DNA of 64,000 nucleotides, taken from Microbacterium sp. Leaf320 (GTDB taxonomy: Bacteria > Actinomycetota > Actinomycetes > Actinomycetales > Microbacteriaceae). The notes below the pieces were generated by a model. The model was not told the DNA's origin. It made no database searches and saw only the letters and a program-made list of their open reading frames with translations. This document shows, one piece after another, positions 19,500 to 28,651 of the stretch. The translations under genes were made by a program, and so were the position numbers. Within the stretch, counting starts at the first letter, position 1. Each line of letters starts with the position of its first letter. The stretch covers positions 812,617 to 876,616 of the forward strand of contig NZ_LMOD01000001.1 in assembly GCF_001423485.1 (NCBI RefSeq), written 5' to 3'.

Positions 19500-21200
19500 T
19501 CAGGAGTCGGTGGTGAGGGCCAGGAGCTTCTCTCTGACCTGTCTCCTGAGAACCTTGCCGATCAGCGACTTCGGCAGTTCATCGACGACGAACACCCGGC
19601 GAGGCACCTTGTAGGGAGTGAGGATGCTGCGCGCGTAGTCACGAATCGCCTCGACATCGACGTCCGATCCGCCGTCCACGACGATCGCCGCGACGACCTC
19701 TTCACCGGAATGCTCGCTCGGAAGCCCGACGACCGCGGCATCGACGACCTGCGGATGCTGTCGGAGCGCATTCTCGACCTCGGTGGGGGCGACGTTGAAG
19801 CCGCCGGTGATGATGAGCTCCTTGATGCGGTCGACGATGCGGATGAAGCCCGCGTCGTCGACGGTGACGATGTCGCCCGTGCGGAACCATCCGTCCACGA
19901 ACACGGCCTCGGTCTCCTCCGGCTTTCCGTAGTAGCCGGAGAACACTTGGGGCCCGCGCACCAGGAGCTCGCCCGCGGAGCCCGCGGGGACGTCGACGCT
20001 CGGGTTTTCAGGGTCGACGACGCGGCATTCCGTGCCGGGGAGGGGGAGACCGACGGTTCCCGGTACGCGGTTGTCTGCGACCGGGTTGGCCATCAGGATC
20101 GGCGAGCACTCGCTGAGTCCATAACCTTCTACGAGGAATCCGTTCGTCGCCGCCTCGAACGGGACGACCAGTTCATGCGGCAACGCCATCGCGCCGGAGA
20201 TCGCGACCTCGATGCCGTCGAGCGAGACTCCCTTGGCGTTCGCGGCCGACAGCAGTCGGTCGGCGATCGGAGGGACCAGAGGCAGGAAGGTCGCGGGGTG
20301 CTTCTTCATCACATCGAGTACGAGATCGGGGTCGAACTTCGGGAAGAGCACGAGCCGCGCCCCCATGGACATCGCGAAGGTCAGGCAGAGCGTCAGACCG
20401 TAAGCGTGGAACATCGGCAGCACCGCGTAGACGACGCATCCCTCACCGCGGTGGATCGACGGCACCCAGGCCTGCGACTGCGCGGCATTCGCCAGCAGGT
20501 TGTGGTGCGTCAGAGCCGCGCCCTTCGGGGTGCCCGTGGTGCCGGAGGTGTACTGGATGATGGCGAGGTCGTCCGTGGTCGGCTTCGGGTGCGAGGCCGG
20601 GAGGGGAGTGGACTGCACCAGCGAATCCCAGGTGACTGTTCCCCGCACTCTTTCGGTGAGGGCCGCTCGCGACTCACGGGCCTTGGCGACCGGAAGTCGC
20701 AGAGCGACTCGCGTCAGGAGCGGCATCGCGCGAGTGACGTCCACGGAGATCAGGTTCGTCACCGCGAGATCGGTCGGAAACTCCTGCACAGTGGCAACGA
20801 CCTTGTTCCATACGATCGCGTGCTTCGCGCCATGGTCCTCGAACTGCTTGCGCAGCTCGCGCGGCGTGTAGAGCGGATTGTGCTCGACCACGACGGCGCC
20901 CAGGCGCAGGACGGCGTAGAACGCCACGATGTGCTGCGGGCAGTTCGGAAGGACGATCGCGACCGGATCGCCGGCCCGCACGCCGAGGTCGCGGAGTCCC
21001 GCGGCGGCGCGGTCGATCGCCTCCTGCAGCTCCGAGTACGTCGTCTCCCGACCGAAGAACTGCAGCGCGGGGGCATCCGGGTAGTCGCGAGCGGATGCGG
21101 CGACGATGTCGACCAAGGATCCGGTCACGGGGGAGAGGTCTTCCGGGACGCCTTCGGCATAACTGGCGACCCACGGACGAGGGGGCTGATACGAGCTCAC
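19500..21200 (-). CDS. Long-chain-fatty-acid-CoA ligase (FadD-like AMP-binding enzyme)
   Basis: 566 residues, GTG start. ATP-dependent acyl-CoA synthetase of the ANL superfamily. Seen: P-loop YTSGTTGTPKGA, the VEGYGLSECSP motif, GWFRTGDIVTVDD with the hinge Asp, and the C-terminal Lys in PKSLIGKVLRRQ that adenylates the carboxylate. FARSIL and KVPRR near the end match FadD proteins. Chain-length preference is not evident. It is single with its own leaderless box and divergent from gatC. Within the window it could activate fatty acids whose CoA esters are then substrates for the thioesterases at 35158 and 35765. Confidence 0.9.
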   Translation of the reverse strand: MSSYQPPRPWVASYAEGVPEDLSPVTGSLVDIVAASARDYPDAPALQFFGRETTYSELQEAIDRAAAGLRDLGVRAGDPVAIVLPNCPQHIVAFYAVLRLGAVVVEHNPLYTPRELRKQFEDHGAKHAIVWNKVVATVQEFPTDLAVTNLISVDVTRAMPLLTRVALRLPVAKARESRAALTERVRGTVTWDSLVQSTPLPASHPKPTTDDLAIIQYTSGTTGTPKGAALTHHNLLANAAQSQAWVPSIHRGEGCVVYAVLPMFHAYGLTLCLTFAMSMGARLVLFPKFDPDLVLDVMKKHPATFLPLVPPIADRLLSAANAKGVSLDGIEVAISGAMALPHELVVPFEAATNGFLVEGYGLSECSPILMANPVADNRVPGTVGLPLPGTECRVVDPENPSVDVPAGSAGELLVRGPQVFSGYYGKPEETEAVFVDGWFRTGDIVTVDDAGFIRIVDRIKELIITGGFNVAPTEVENALRQHPQVVDAAVVGLPSEHSGEEVVAAIVVDGGSDVDVEAIRDYARSILTPYKVPRRVFVVDELPKSLIGKVLRRQVREKLLALTTDS

Positions 21201-21206
21201 CCGCCC

Positions 21207-21212
21207 AGCATA
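21207..21212 (-). promoter_or_regulatory. Leaderless -10 box of fadD
   Basis: TATGCT, spacer GGGCGG (6 nt), GTG at 21200 on the minus strand. It lies 45 nt from the divergent gatC box. Confidence 0.6.
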
Positions 21213-21256
21213 GGGCTGGCATCGCCGGGCTGCAGGGACTCGGCGGGCACGGCAAC

Positions 21257-21262
21257 TAGACT
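21257..21262 (+). promoter_or_regulatory. Leaderless -10 box of gatCAB
   Basis: TAGACT, 6-nt spacer, GTG at 21269. It drives the first gene of the gatC-gatA-gatB operon. Confidence 0.62.
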
Positions 21263-21268
21263 CGGGGT

Positions 21269-21568
21269 GTGTCTGAAATCACCCCTGATCTTGTGCGCCA
21301 TCTCGGCGTGCTCGCGCGCATCCAGCTCAACGACGACGAGGTGACGAGGCTCACGGGCCAGCTCGACGCCATCGTCGACAACATCGCCAAGGTGTCGGAG
21401 GTCGCAAGCCCCGACGTCGCCGCGACGAGTCATCCGATCCCGCTGAGCAACGTCTACCGCCCCGACGTGGTGGGCGAGACCCTCACGCATGAGCAGGTGC
21501 TCCAGAATGCGCCGGACCAGGCGGACGGCCGGTTCCGCGTCACCGCGATCCTGGGAGAAGAGCAGTGA
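21269..21568 (+). CDS. gatC: Asp/Glu-tRNA amidotransferase subunit C
   Basis: 99 residues, GTG start. Small subunit that wraps and stabilises GatA in the GatCAB complex. The N-terminal helix pattern [18 protein letters not shown] and the central SNVYRPDVV segment are typical. The stop overlaps the gatA start (GTGA), giving translational coupling within gatCAB. The complex converts Glu-tRNA(Gln), and where needed Asp-tRNA(Asn), to the amidated form. No Gln-tRNA synthetase gene is visible here, in keeping with use of the indirect route. Confidence 0.95.
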   Translation: MSEITPDLVRHLGVLARIQLNDDEVTRLTGQLDAIVDNIAKVSEVASPDVAATSHPIPLSNVYRPDVVGETLTHEQVLQNAPDQADGRFRVTAILGEEQ

Positions 21569-23082
21569 GCGACATCATCCGCATGACCGCGGCGCAGCTT
21601 GCGGACAAGCTCGCCAGCCGCGAGATCTCGAGCGTCGAGGCGACGCGCGCTCATCTCGACCGCATCGCCGCCGTCGACGGCGACGTCCATGCGTTCCTCC
21701 ACATCAACGAGGGGGCGCTCGATGCCGCCGCGGCCGTCGACGCGCGACGTGCGGCGGGCGAGCATCTCGGACCGATCGCCGGTGTGCCGCTGGCGATCAA
21801 GGACGTGCTCGTCACGACCGACCAGCCGACCACGAGCGGTTCGCGCATCCTCGAGGGCTACCGTTCGCCGTATGACGCGACCGTCGTCGCCCGCTCGCGT
21901 GCCGCGGGTCTGATCCCGCTCGGCAAGACCAACATGGACGAGTTCGCGATGGGGTCCTCCACCGAGCACTCCGCCTACGGTCCCACCCGCAACCCGTGGG
22001 ACCTCGACCGGATCCCCGGAGGTTCGGGCGGTGGCTCCGCAGCTGCGGTGGCCGCGTTCGAGGCGCCCCTGGCTCTCGGTTCCGACACGGGTGGCTCGAT
22101 CCGCCAGCCCGCGCACGTGACCGGCACGGTGGGCGTGAAGCCGACATACGGCGGTGTGAGCCGCTACGGAGCGATCGCGCTGGCCTCGAGCCTCGATCAG
22201 GTCGGGCCCGTGACCCGTACGGTACTCGACGCCGGTCTGCTGCACGACGCGATCGGCGGCCACGACCCGAAGGACTCGACGTCGCTGCGCGACGAGTGGC
22301 CCTCGTTCGCGGATGCCGCGCGTGAGGGCGCCCGCGGCGACGTGCTCAAGGGGCTCAAGGTCGGTGTGATCCGCGAACTTCCCGACAGCGGCTTCCAGAC
22401 AGGCGTGGCGGAGTCGTTCCGCAGCGCCCTCGCGCTGATGGAGGCGCAGGGAGCGGAGATCGTCGAGATCGGCGCACCGCACTTCGAGTACGGCGTGGCC
22501 GCGTACTACCTGATCCTCCCCGCCGAGGCGTCCAGCAACCTCGCGAAGTTCGACTCGGTGCGCTTCGGCCTCCGCGTCACCCCCGACGGCAACCCCACCG
22601 TCGAGGATGTCATGTCCGCGACGCGTGACGCCGGCTTCGGCGACGAGGTCAAGCGCCGCATCATCCTCGGCACCTACGCGCTGTCCGCCGGGTACTACGA
22701 CGCCTACTACGGCAGCGCCCAGAAGGTTCGCACGCTCATCCAGCAGGACTTCGCGAACGCGTTCGCCGAGGTCGATGTCATCGCGACACCGTCGGCTCCG
22801 ACGACCGCGTTCAAGCTCGGCGAGAAGATCGACGACCCGCTGCAGATGTACCTCAACGACATCACGACGATCCCGGTGAACCTCGCCGGTGTTCCCGGCA
22901 TCTCGATCCCGAGCGGACTGGCCGCGGAAGACGGCCTCCCGGTCGGGATCCAGTTCATCGCCCCGGCACGGGAGGACGCGCGGCTCTACAAGGTCGGCGC
23001 GGCCGTGGAGACGCTGCTCGTCGATTCGTGGGGCGCACCGCTCCTCACTCGTGCACCCCAGCTCGCAGGAGGGACCCGCTGA
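21565..23082 (+). CDS. gatA: Asp/Glu-tRNA amidotransferase subunit A
   Basis: 505 residues, GTG at 21565. Amidase-signature enzyme that releases ammonia from glutamine for transamidation. The Ser-cisSer-Lys triad is intact: Lys79 in PLAIKDV, Ser154 in [10 protein letters not shown] and Ser178 in GSDTGGSIR. The region [22 protein letters not shown] is the amidase signature. It sits between gatC and gatB, overlapping the former by 4 nt and touching the latter by 1 nt. Confidence 0.97.
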   Translation: MSDIIRMTAAQLADKLASREISSVEATRAHLDRIAAVDGDVHAFLHINEGALDAAAAVDARRAAGEHLGPIAGVPLAIKDVLVTTDQPTTSGSRILEGYRSPYDATVVARSRAAGLIPLGKTNMDEFAMGSSTEHSAYGPTRNPWDLDRIPGGSGGGSAAAVAAFEAPLALGSDTGGSIRQPAHVTGTVGVKPTYGGVSRYGAIALASSLDQVGPVTRTVLDAGLLHDAIGGHDPKDSTSLRDEWPSFADAAREGARGDVLKGLKVGVIRELPDSGFQTGVAESFRSALALMEAQGAEIVEIGAPHFEYGVAAYYLILPAEASSNLAKFDSVRFGLRVTPDGNPTVEDVMSATRDAGFGDEVKRRIILGTYALSAGYYDAYYGSAQKVRTLIQQDFANAFAEVDVIATPSAPTTAFKLGEKIDDPLQMYLNDITTIPVNLAGVPGISIPSGLAAEDGLPVGIQFIAPAREDARLYKVGAAVETLLVDSWGAPLLTRAPQLAGGTR

Positions 23083-24596
23083 TGGCCACCGCCAAGCTCA
23101 TGGACTTCGACAAGGCTCTCGAGATGTTCGAGCCCGTGCTCGGATTCGAGGTGCATGTCGAGCTCAACACGAACACGAAGATGTTCTCGGATGCGCCGAA
23201 CCCGGCCAACGAGCTGTATCACGCGGCCGAGCCGAACACGCTGATCGCACCCGTCGACCTCGGGCTTCCGGGGTCTCTCCCCGTCGTCAACGAGACGGCG
23301 ATCCGGTCGTCGATCAGCCTGGGCCTCGCGCTCGGCTGCTCGATCGCTCCGTCAAGCCGATTCGCGCGCAAGAACTACTTCTACCCGGACCTCGGCAAGA
23401 ACTATCAGATCTCTCAGTACGACGAGCCGATCGCTTTCGAGGGAGAGGTCGAGGTCGAGCTCGAAGACGGCACGATCGTGCAGATCCCGATCGAGCGCGC
23501 GCACATGGAAGAGGACGCGGGCAAGCTCACCCACATGGGTGGGGCCACCGGCCGTATCCAGGGTGCCGAGTACTCGCTCGTCGACTACAACCGTGCGGGT
23601 GTGCCGCTCGTCGAGATCGTGACGAAGGTCATCTTCGGCACCGAGCACCGCGCTCCAGAGGTTGCCAAGGCCTATGTCGCGACGATCCGTGACATCGTGC
23701 GCAGCCTGGGGATCTCCGAGGCGCGTCTGGAGCGAGGCAACCTCCGCTGCGATGCCAACATCTCGCTGCGCCCGCGCGGTCAGGAGAAGCTCGGCACGCG
23801 CACTGAGACGAAGAACGTCAACTCCATGCGCTCGGTCGAGCGCGCGGTGCGATACGAGATCCAGCGTCAGGCGCAGATCCTCGCAGACGGTGGGACGATC
23901 ACACAGGAGACGCGGCACTGGCACGAGGACACCGGAACGACCTCGCCCGGCCGTCCGAAGTCGGATGCCGACGACTATCGGTACTTCCCGGAGCCGGACC
24001 TGCTTCCTGTCGAGCCCGCCGCCGAGCTGATCGAGGCGTTGCGTGCGGAGCTCCCCGAGCAGCCCGTCGCCCGCCGTCGCCGTCTCATGACGGAGTGGGG
24101 TTTCACCGACCTGGAGTTCCAGGACGTGCGCAACGGCGGCCTGCTCGATGTCGTCGAAGAGACCATCAGCGCCGGGGCGACCCCTGCCACGGCACGCAAA
24201 TGGTGGACCGGTGAGATCACTCGCCAGGCCAACGCGCAGGAGAAGGACGCCACCGAGCTGGTGTCACCCGCGAACGTCGCCGCGCTGCAGAAGCTCGTGG
24301 ACGCCGGAACGCTCACGGACAAGCTTGCTCGTCAGGTGCTCGAGGGCGTCATTGCGGGCGAGGGCACGCCGCAGCAGGTCGTCGACAGTCGCGGACTCGC
24401 CGTCGTCTCGGATGACGGTGCGCTGATCGCCGCGATCGACGAGGCCCTCGCAGCACAGCCTGACGTGCTCGCGAAGATCAAGGACGGCAAGGTCCAGGCC
24501 GCCGGCGCCGTCATCGGTGCCGTGATGAAGGCGATGAAGGGCCAGGCGGACGCCGCCAGGGTCCGCGAACTCGTCCTCGAGCGCGCTGCGCAGTAA
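23082..24596 (+). CDS. gatB: Asp/Glu-tRNA amidotransferase subunit B
   Basis: 504 residues. ATG at 23082 shares a base with the gatA stop and has GGAGGG 9-14 nt upstream, so it is preferred over the in-frame start at 23028. This subunit phosphorylates Glu-tRNA and binds the tRNA. Seen: [15 protein letters not shown] near the N-terminus, [12 protein letters not shown], and [11 protein letters not shown]. The cradle domain is followed by helical and YqeY-like C-terminal domains (about 300-504). A strong hairpin terminator follows directly. Confidence 0.97.
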   Translation: MATAKLMDFDKALEMFEPVLGFEVHVELNTNTKMFSDAPNPANELYHAAEPNTLIAPVDLGLPGSLPVVNETAIRSSISLGLALGCSIAPSSRFARKNYFYPDLGKNYQISQYDEPIAFEGEVEVELEDGTIVQIPIERAHMEEDAGKLTHMGGATGRIQGAEYSLVDYNRAGVPLVEIVTKVIFGTEHRAPEVAKAYVATIRDIVRSLGISEARLERGNLRCDANISLRPRGQEKLGTRTETKNVNSMRSVERAVRYEIQRQAQILADGGTITQETRHWHEDTGTTSPGRPKSDADDYRYFPEPDLLPVEPAAELIEALRAELPEQPVARRRRLMTEWGFTDLEFQDVRNGGLLDVVEETISAGATPATARKWWTGEITRQANAQEKDATELVSPANVAALQKLVDAGTLTDKLARQVLEGVIAGEGTPQQVVDSRGLAVVSDDGALIAAIDEALAAQPDVLAKIKDGKVQAAGAVIGAVMKAMKGQADAARVRELVLERAAQ

Positions 24597-24601
24597 CCGC
24601 A

Positions 24602-24633
24602 TCCCCCGGGCCTCATGTCGGAGGTCCGGGGGA
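24602..24633 (+). terminator. Hairpin terminator after gatCAB
   Basis: TCCCCCGGGCCTC, loop ATGTCG, GAGGTCCGGGGGA: a 13-bp stem with one G-T pair, 5 nt after the gatB stop. There is no T-run, which is usual in high-GC actinobacteria. The 3' arm also supplies the GGGGGAG before the dinB start. Confidence 0.75.
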
Positions 24634-24643
24634 GAATGGTCTC

Positions 24644-25900
24644 ATGGGACACGGTGACGGCAGAGGGCGCATCGTGTCGTCCGCCGATGCCGACGACACC
24701 GGCACCAGCATCCTGCACGTCGACATGGACGCGTTCTACGCGGCGGTCGAGGTGCTCGACGATCCCAGTCTTCGCGGGCTCCCGCTGATCATCGGGGCGC
24801 CCGATGGCCGCTCCGTCGTGTCGAGTGCCTCTTACGAAGCCCGTCGATACGGGGTCCGTGCGGCTATGCCGGTGTCCCAGGCGATCCGCCTGTGTCCGTC
24901 GGCGAGGATCGTACCGCCGCACTTCCACCGCTACCAGGCCGTATCGCGCCAGGTGATGTCGATCTTCGAATCGATCACTCCGTTGGTCGAGCCGCTGTCG
25001 GTCGACGAGGCGTTCCTCGACGTCCGTGGGGTCAGGCGGTTGTGGGGCAGCCCCGCGCAGATCGCCCGGCTCGTGCGCGAGCGGGTCAGCGACGAAGTGG
25101 GCATCACGTGCAGCGTCGGAGTGGCCGCCACGAAGCACGTCGCGAAGATGGCGTCGACGATCTCCAAGCCGGACGGCATGCTCGTCATCGCCGCATCCGA
25201 CACCCAGGCGTTCCTCGACCCCCGACCCGTTCGGGCGATGTGGGGTGTAGGACCCAAGGCGGCCGAGGCTCTGGAAGGGCGCGGCATCCGCACGATCCGC
25301 GACATCCGCACGTCGTCGACCGAGATGCTCGATCGCGCGGTCGGCCCGGCGCTGAGCGCGCGCCTCGTGCAGCTCTCTCGGGGTGAGGACGCGCGGGCGG
25401 TCGAGACCGAGCGGGTCGAGAAGAGCATCGGTCACGAGGAGACGTTCGACACCGACATCTCGGATCGCGCCTTCCTGCGGGCAGAGCTCCTCAGGCTCGC
25501 CGATCGCGTCGCGGCGCGGCTGAGGAAGGCCGAGTGGGAGACCTCGACGGTCGCGATCAAGATCCGGTTCGACGACTTCCGTACGCTGAGCCGGTCGCAG
25601 ACACTGGCCGAGCCGACCGCAGTCGGTCAGAGGATCGGCGAAGCGGCTCAGGCGCTGTTCGAGCAGATCGAGCGCCGCGACCCCGTGCGGCTCGTCGGCG
25701 TGCGTGCCGAGAAGCTCCGCCCCGCCGGCGGTGGAGGCATCGGCCTGTGGGACGACGACGAGGACTGGCGGCGCGTGGAGGGTGCTGTGGACGATGCGGT
25801 CGCGCGTTTCGGCTCATCCATGATCGGTCGGGCGAGGCACATCGGGCGAGGCCAAGGACGCGGTGCAGCGCAGCATCCGAAGGCGCATGGCCTGGATTGA
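24644..25900 (+). CDS. dinB: DNA polymerase IV (Y family)
   Basis: 418 residues from ATG at 24644. Error-prone translesion polymerase. Seen: palm motif ILHVDMDAFYAAVEV with metal ligand Asp27, the steric-gate region, and SVDEAFLDV with Asp121 and Glu122. HhH thumb (about 195-235) and little-finger domain (about 255-365) follow. A Gly-rich linker precedes a short C-terminal tail; no clear beta-clamp motif (QL-LF type) is visible at the extreme end. No SOS box is seen upstream. GAGAAT ends 6 nt before the ATG and could be a weak leaderless promoter box, but GGGGAG could also serve as a ribosome site. Confidence 0.94.
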   Translation: MGHGDGRGRIVSSADADDTGTSILHVDMDAFYAAVEVLDDPSLRGLPLIIGAPDGRSVVSSASYEARRYGVRAAMPVSQAIRLCPSARIVPPHFHRYQAVSRQVMSIFESITPLVEPLSVDEAFLDVRGVRRLWGSPAQIARLVRERVSDEVGITCSVGVAATKHVAKMASTISKPDGMLVIAASDTQAFLDPRPVRAMWGVGPKAAEALEGRGIRTIRDIRTSSTEMLDRAVGPALSARLVQLSRGEDARAVETERVEKSIGHEETFDTDISDRAFLRAELLRLADRVAARLRKAEWETSTVAIKIRFDDFRTLSRSQTLAEPTAVGQRIGEAAQALFEQIERRDPVRLVGVRAEKLRPAGGGGIGLWDDDEDWRRVEGAVDDAVARFGSSMIGRARHIGRGQGRGAAQHPKAHGLD

Positions 25901-25925
25901 CCTCTCCGCATCGCCTTTCCTGGGC

Positions 25926-25931
25926 TAGCGT
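25926..25931 (+). promoter_or_regulatory. Leaderless -10 box of the GerW-like gene
   Basis: TAGCGT, spacer GGAGCC (6 nt), ATG at 25938. GGAG within the spacer is too close to the ATG for a normal ribosome site. Confidence 0.58.
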
Positions 25932-25937
25932 GGAGCC

Positions 25938-26255
25938 ATGCCCAACATTGCACTGGAACTCGGAAAGCAGGCCGCGTCGTTCGGCGTGAAGAGCGCGTAC
26001 GGAGAGCCGCAGGACGTCGACGGCGTGAGCATCACTCCGGTGGCCTTCACTTACTCGGGATTCGGCGGCGGAAGCGGTGACGGTGCTGAAGGCGGCGGTG
26101 GTGGCGGGATCTCCGTGCCGGTCGGCGTCTACGTGCGTCGCGAAGAGGGGCTTCGGTTCGAGCCCAACATCGTGACCCTGCTGGTCGTCGCTGTGCCCTT
26201 CGTCTGGGTCGCCGGACGAGCATTCTCTCGTATCATCCGTGCCCTCAAGAAGTGA
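25938..26255 (+). CDS. GerW/YtfJ-like protein with C-terminal membrane helix
   Basis: 105 residues. Residues 15-65 resemble the GerW (YtfJ) family: Gly-Glu-Pro, then D-G-V-S-I-T-P-V, a Phe-Thr-Tyr-Ser-Gly-Phe-Gly core and a Gly-rich loop (about 48-60) before ISVPVGVYV. GerW is best known from spore germination in firmicutes, but relatives occur in non-sporing actinobacteria. A single hydrophobic helix (about 78-95) followed by Arg/Lys suggests C-terminal anchoring. It overlaps the next gene by 17 nt. The function in this organism is unknown. Confidence 0.7.
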   Translation: MPNIALELGKQAASFGVKSAYGEPQDVDGVSITPVAFTYSGFGGGSGDGAEGGGGGGISVPVGVYVRREEGLRFEPNIVTLLVVAVPFVWVAGRAFSRIIRALKK

Positions 26256-26820
26256 CGACCCCGTGGGGGCCGCGCTCGCGCGCGCCTCGACGCTGATCGT
26301 CGACGACATCCGCGCCCTCTCGGCTGCGAACCCTGTCGTCATCATCGACGGACGAAGCGGAGCGGGCAAGACGACGCTCGCGCGCATGCTGGTCGAGCGA
26401 TGGCCGATCGTGGGGAGGGTGCAGCTGGTCGCCCTCGACTCGATCTATCCCGGCTGGGACGGCCTCCAGAGTGGAGTCGAGCATGCTCTCGACGGCATCC
26501 TCCGCCCGCACGGCCGCGGATACCTCGGGGAGTGGCGCCGCTGGGACTGGGAACGCGATGCCGAGGCCGAGAGCCACGCGGTGGACCCGGCGCTCGGAGT
26601 GCTGATCGAGGGCAGCGGAATCCTCACACCTGCGACAGCGGCGATCGCCGATGTTCGCGTCTGGCTCGAGTCCGCGGAACCTGGCCGCAAGGCACGCGCG
26701 CTGAATCGCGACGGCGAGACCTACCGCCCGCACTGGGATCGGTGGGCAGCGCAGGAGAAGGCTCACATCGCGCGGGATGATCCTCGAGCCCTCGCGACGC
26801 GTGTCGTCGAGATCCCCTGA
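26239..26820 (+). CDS. P-loop NTPase, uridine/cytidylate kinase-like
   Basis: 193 residues from GTG at 26239; a second in-frame GTG at 26263, just after the previous stop, is an alternative start. The Walker A motif GRSGAGKTTLA is at about 38-48. LVALDSIYPGWDGL has the Asp that binds base or sugar in uridine kinase-like proteins, and IEGSGIL resembles their later strand. The C-terminal RDGETYRPHWDRWAAQE is typical of actinobacterial ATP-binding proteins in this group. It is probably a small-molecule kinase; substrate unknown. Its 3' end is convergent with the DUF2017 gene 4 nt away. Confidence 0.75.
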   Translation: MPSRSDDPVGAALARASTLIVDDIRALSAANPVVIIDGRSGAGKTTLARMLVERWPIVGRVQLVALDSIYPGWDGLQSGVEHALDGILRPHGRGYLGEWRRWDWERDAEAESHAVDPALGVLIEGSGILTPATAAIADVRVWLESAEPGRKARALNRDGETYRPHWDRWAAQEKAHIARDDPRALATRVVEIP

Positions 26821-26824
26821 CGCC

Positions 26825-27316
26825 TCACAGCAGCTGGTCTGCCGCCTCGATGGTGAGCTCGAGGCGGTATCCGAGCCAGTCGTAGACACCGAACCGCGCG
26901 TCGTCAGGGTCATGGTCGTCGTCGCTCTCGATGCCGAGACGCTCCGCGATCACCAGACGCAACGCGGTGAGCGTGCGCAGCCAGGCATCGACATCGGACT
27001 GCCGGATCGCCAGGTCATGCTCCGTGAGCGCCTCGCCCTGAGACATGGAGTCCAGATCGCCGCGGAGGTCGGCGAGCGCTGCCCTGACCACATCGGCGTC
27101 GAGGGCGCGCCGGTCGAGCAGATCCTCGCGTGTCGCGTCGCTGAAGGAGCGCGACGCGTCTTCGTCGTCGGGGTACGGGTCGGGAGCCAGACGCCCGATG
27201 GCCGGATCGGTGGCATCGCGGTCGGCCCCCACCAGCTCGCGGAAGTCGTCGACGAGCTGTGCGAGCTGTGCGCCTTCCACTCTCGCCATCCGGACGTGCA
27301 CCGTCAGCTCGGTCAC
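26825..27316 (-). CDS. DUF2017 family protein
   Basis: 164 residues from GTG at 27316, chosen because it overlaps the clpS stop (GTGA). The protein is acidic and helical, with an Asp/Glu-rich stretch (about 35-55) and an ending YDWLGYRLELTIEAADQLL. This matches DUF2017, a family commonly found next to clpS in actinobacteria. No catalytic motif is evident. The coupled order zincin-clpS-DUF2017 suggests a role around ClpS-dependent proteolysis, but that rests on context alone. Confidence 0.82.
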   Translation of the reverse strand: MTELTVHVRMARVEGAQLAQLVDDFRELVGADRDATDPAIGRLAPDPYPDDEDASRSFSDATREDLLDRRALDADVVRAALADLRGDLDSMSQGEALTEHDLAIRQSDVDAWLRTLTALRLVIAERLGIESDDDHDPDDARFGVYDWLGYRLELTIEAADQLL

Positions 27317-27606
27317 CGTGCAGCCTTTCGCACCGTCGCCCAGAGGCCGTAGTCGTGCATCGCCTGGGCGTGCACTTCCATCGTCTCGCGGGGGCCCGTG
27401 GCGACGATGGCCTGGCCTTCGTGATGGACTGCGCGCATGAGCTGCGTCGCCCGTTCCAGCGAGTACCCGAAGTAGGTGCGGAAGACCCGAACGACGTAGC
27501 TCATCAGATTGACGGGGTCGTTCCACACGACGACCTCCCAAGGTTCGAGGGGCGCGGCCGTGAGTTCGACGATCTCTTCGACGTCAGGCGCGGCGAGGGG
27601 ACTCAT
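27313..27606 (-). CDS. clpS: ATP-dependent Clp protease adaptor
   Basis: 97 residues from ATG at 27606, which overlaps the upstream zincin stop (ATGA); an in-frame GTG lies 6 nt earlier. ClpS delivers N-degron substrates to ClpAP or ClpCP. Seen: WEVVVWNDPVNLMSYVVRVF, the adaptor core with the Asn-Asp-Pro segment that lines the N-degron pocket, then VHHEGQAIVATG and the helix ending MHDYGLWATV. Both neighbours overlap it by 4 nt. Confidence 0.95.
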   Translation of the reverse strand: MSPLAAPDVEEIVELTAAPLEPWEVVVWNDPVNLMSYVVRVFRTYFGYSLERATQLMRAVHHEGQAIVATGPRETMEVHAQAMHDYGLWATVRKAAR

Positions 27607-27950
27607 GCCCACCCCAGCTCGTGCAGCTGCGCGTCATCGATGCCGTAGAAGTGGGCGATCTCGTGGACAAGGGTGGTGTGGACCTCGTCGCGGAGTTCGT
27701 CTTCGTCCTCGCAGGCTGCGAGGTGCGGCTCGCGGTAGACGACGATCCGGTCGGGCAGCTCTCCGGAGCCGTACTGTGTGCGCTCGGTCAGCGCCAGGCC
27801 GTCGTACAGGCCGAGGAGGTCGAGGCTCCCGTCCTCAGGGCGGTCCTCGACGACGAAGACGACGTTCTCGAGTCCGTCGACCATCTCATCGGGTAGCCGG
27901 TCGAGCTCGTCGATCACGAGTTCTTCGAAGGGCGCAGCATCCATCTCCAT
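27603..27950 (-). CDS. Metallopeptidase-family protein (minimal zincin, DUF1025-like)
   Basis: 115 residues; ATG at 27950, with a second ATG at 27944. The zinc-protease motif His96-Glu-Ile-Ala-His100 is followed by FYGIDDAQL, the end seen in minimal actinobacterial zincins. N-terminal FEELVIDELDRLPDE and the core LLGLYDGLALTERTQYG are characteristic. It is the first gene of a coupled trio with clpS and DUF2017. Peptidase activity is inferred from HExxH; natural substrates are unknown. Confidence 0.85.
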   Translation of the reverse strand: MEMDAAPFEELVIDELDRLPDEMVDGLENVVFVVEDRPEDGSLDLLGLYDGLALTERTQYGSGELPDRIVVYREPHLAACEDEDELRDEVHTTLVHEIAHFYGIDDAQLHELGWA

Positions 27951-27986
27951 CGGTTCCAGCCTATTGCCGCGAGCGCGGGCGCGGCG

Positions 27987-28616
27987 TCAGTGCAGGAACA
28001 CCAGGAGCGCGGCGACCGCGATGAAGAGCGCACCGAAGACGCTGTTCAGGATCCGCTGCCCCTTGACCGACCGGGATAGGCGACGGAACGGACGGGCCGC
28101 GGTCGCGAAGAATCCCCACATCACGAGCACGTCGACCACCATGACCGTGACGATCAGGGTGAGGTATTGGGGCAGCTGGGGCTGGTCGAGGCGGATGAAC
28201 TGGGGGATGAACGCGAGGAAGAAGACGATCGCCTTCGGATTGAGGAGGTTCACCCAGAAGCCCCGTCGGATCATGGACCAGTGGCCTTCGCGCAGATCGA
28301 CACCGGTCTCGTCCTCGAGCTCTGCGGAAGCAGGCTTCGTCAGGATCAGTCGGATTCCGAGGAAGACGAGGTAGGCGGCTCCGGCGTATCGGATGACGTT
28401 GAACAGCACTTCGGATTGCGACACAACGAGGCCGAGCCCGGCCGCCACGATCACGACATGGACGATCAACGCGAGCTGCTGGCCCACGATGCCCCAGATC
28501 GATCGGCGCCACCCTTGGCTGAGCGCGTTCGACATCGTGTTGATCGCGCCGGCGCCCGGCGTGAAGCTGATCACCACACAGGCGGTCAGGAGCGAGAACC
28601 ATACGGCGAGTGACAC
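27987..28616 (-). CDS. LysE family amino-acid exporter
   Basis: 209 residues, GTG start, about six hydrophobic helices. The N-terminal SFTPGAGAINTMSNAL is the RhtB/LysE signature, in which ProGly and Asn residues lie in the first re-entrant segment. Members export lysine, arginine, homoserine, threonine or other small amino acids; the substrate cannot be assigned. A charged loop (about 100-125) splits the helices. It has its own leaderless promoter box and stands 35 nt from the copB stop. Confidence 0.88.
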   Translation of the reverse strand: MSLAVWFSLLTACVVISFTPGAGAINTMSNALSQGWRRSIWGIVGQQLALIVHVVIVAAGLGLVVSQSEVLFNVIRYAGAAYLVFLGIRLILTKPASAELEDETGVDLREGHWSMIRRGFWVNLLNPKAIVFFLAFIPQFIRLDQPQLPQYLTLIVTVMVVDVLVMWGFFATAARPFRRLSRSVKGQRILNSVFGALFIAVAALLVFLH

Positions 28617-28622
28617 CTCGCA

Positions 28623-28628
28623 ATACTA
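28623..28628 (-). promoter_or_regulatory. Leaderless -10 box of the LysE exporter gene
   Basis: TAGTAT, spacer TGCGAG (6 nt), GTG at 28616 on the minus strand. The same hexamer serves orn at 31605-31610. Confidence 0.6.
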
Positions 28629-28651
28629 GGGCTCTCGCTCCATGCCGGCGC

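Noticed and set aside
24629..24643. GAGAAT at 6 nt before dinB (and AAGAAT before hemH, GAGAGT before the cysteine desulfurase) as leaderless boxes
   Set aside because: The first base is not T and purine-rich ribosome-like sequences overlap the same bases, so these were not counted with the TAnnnT set.
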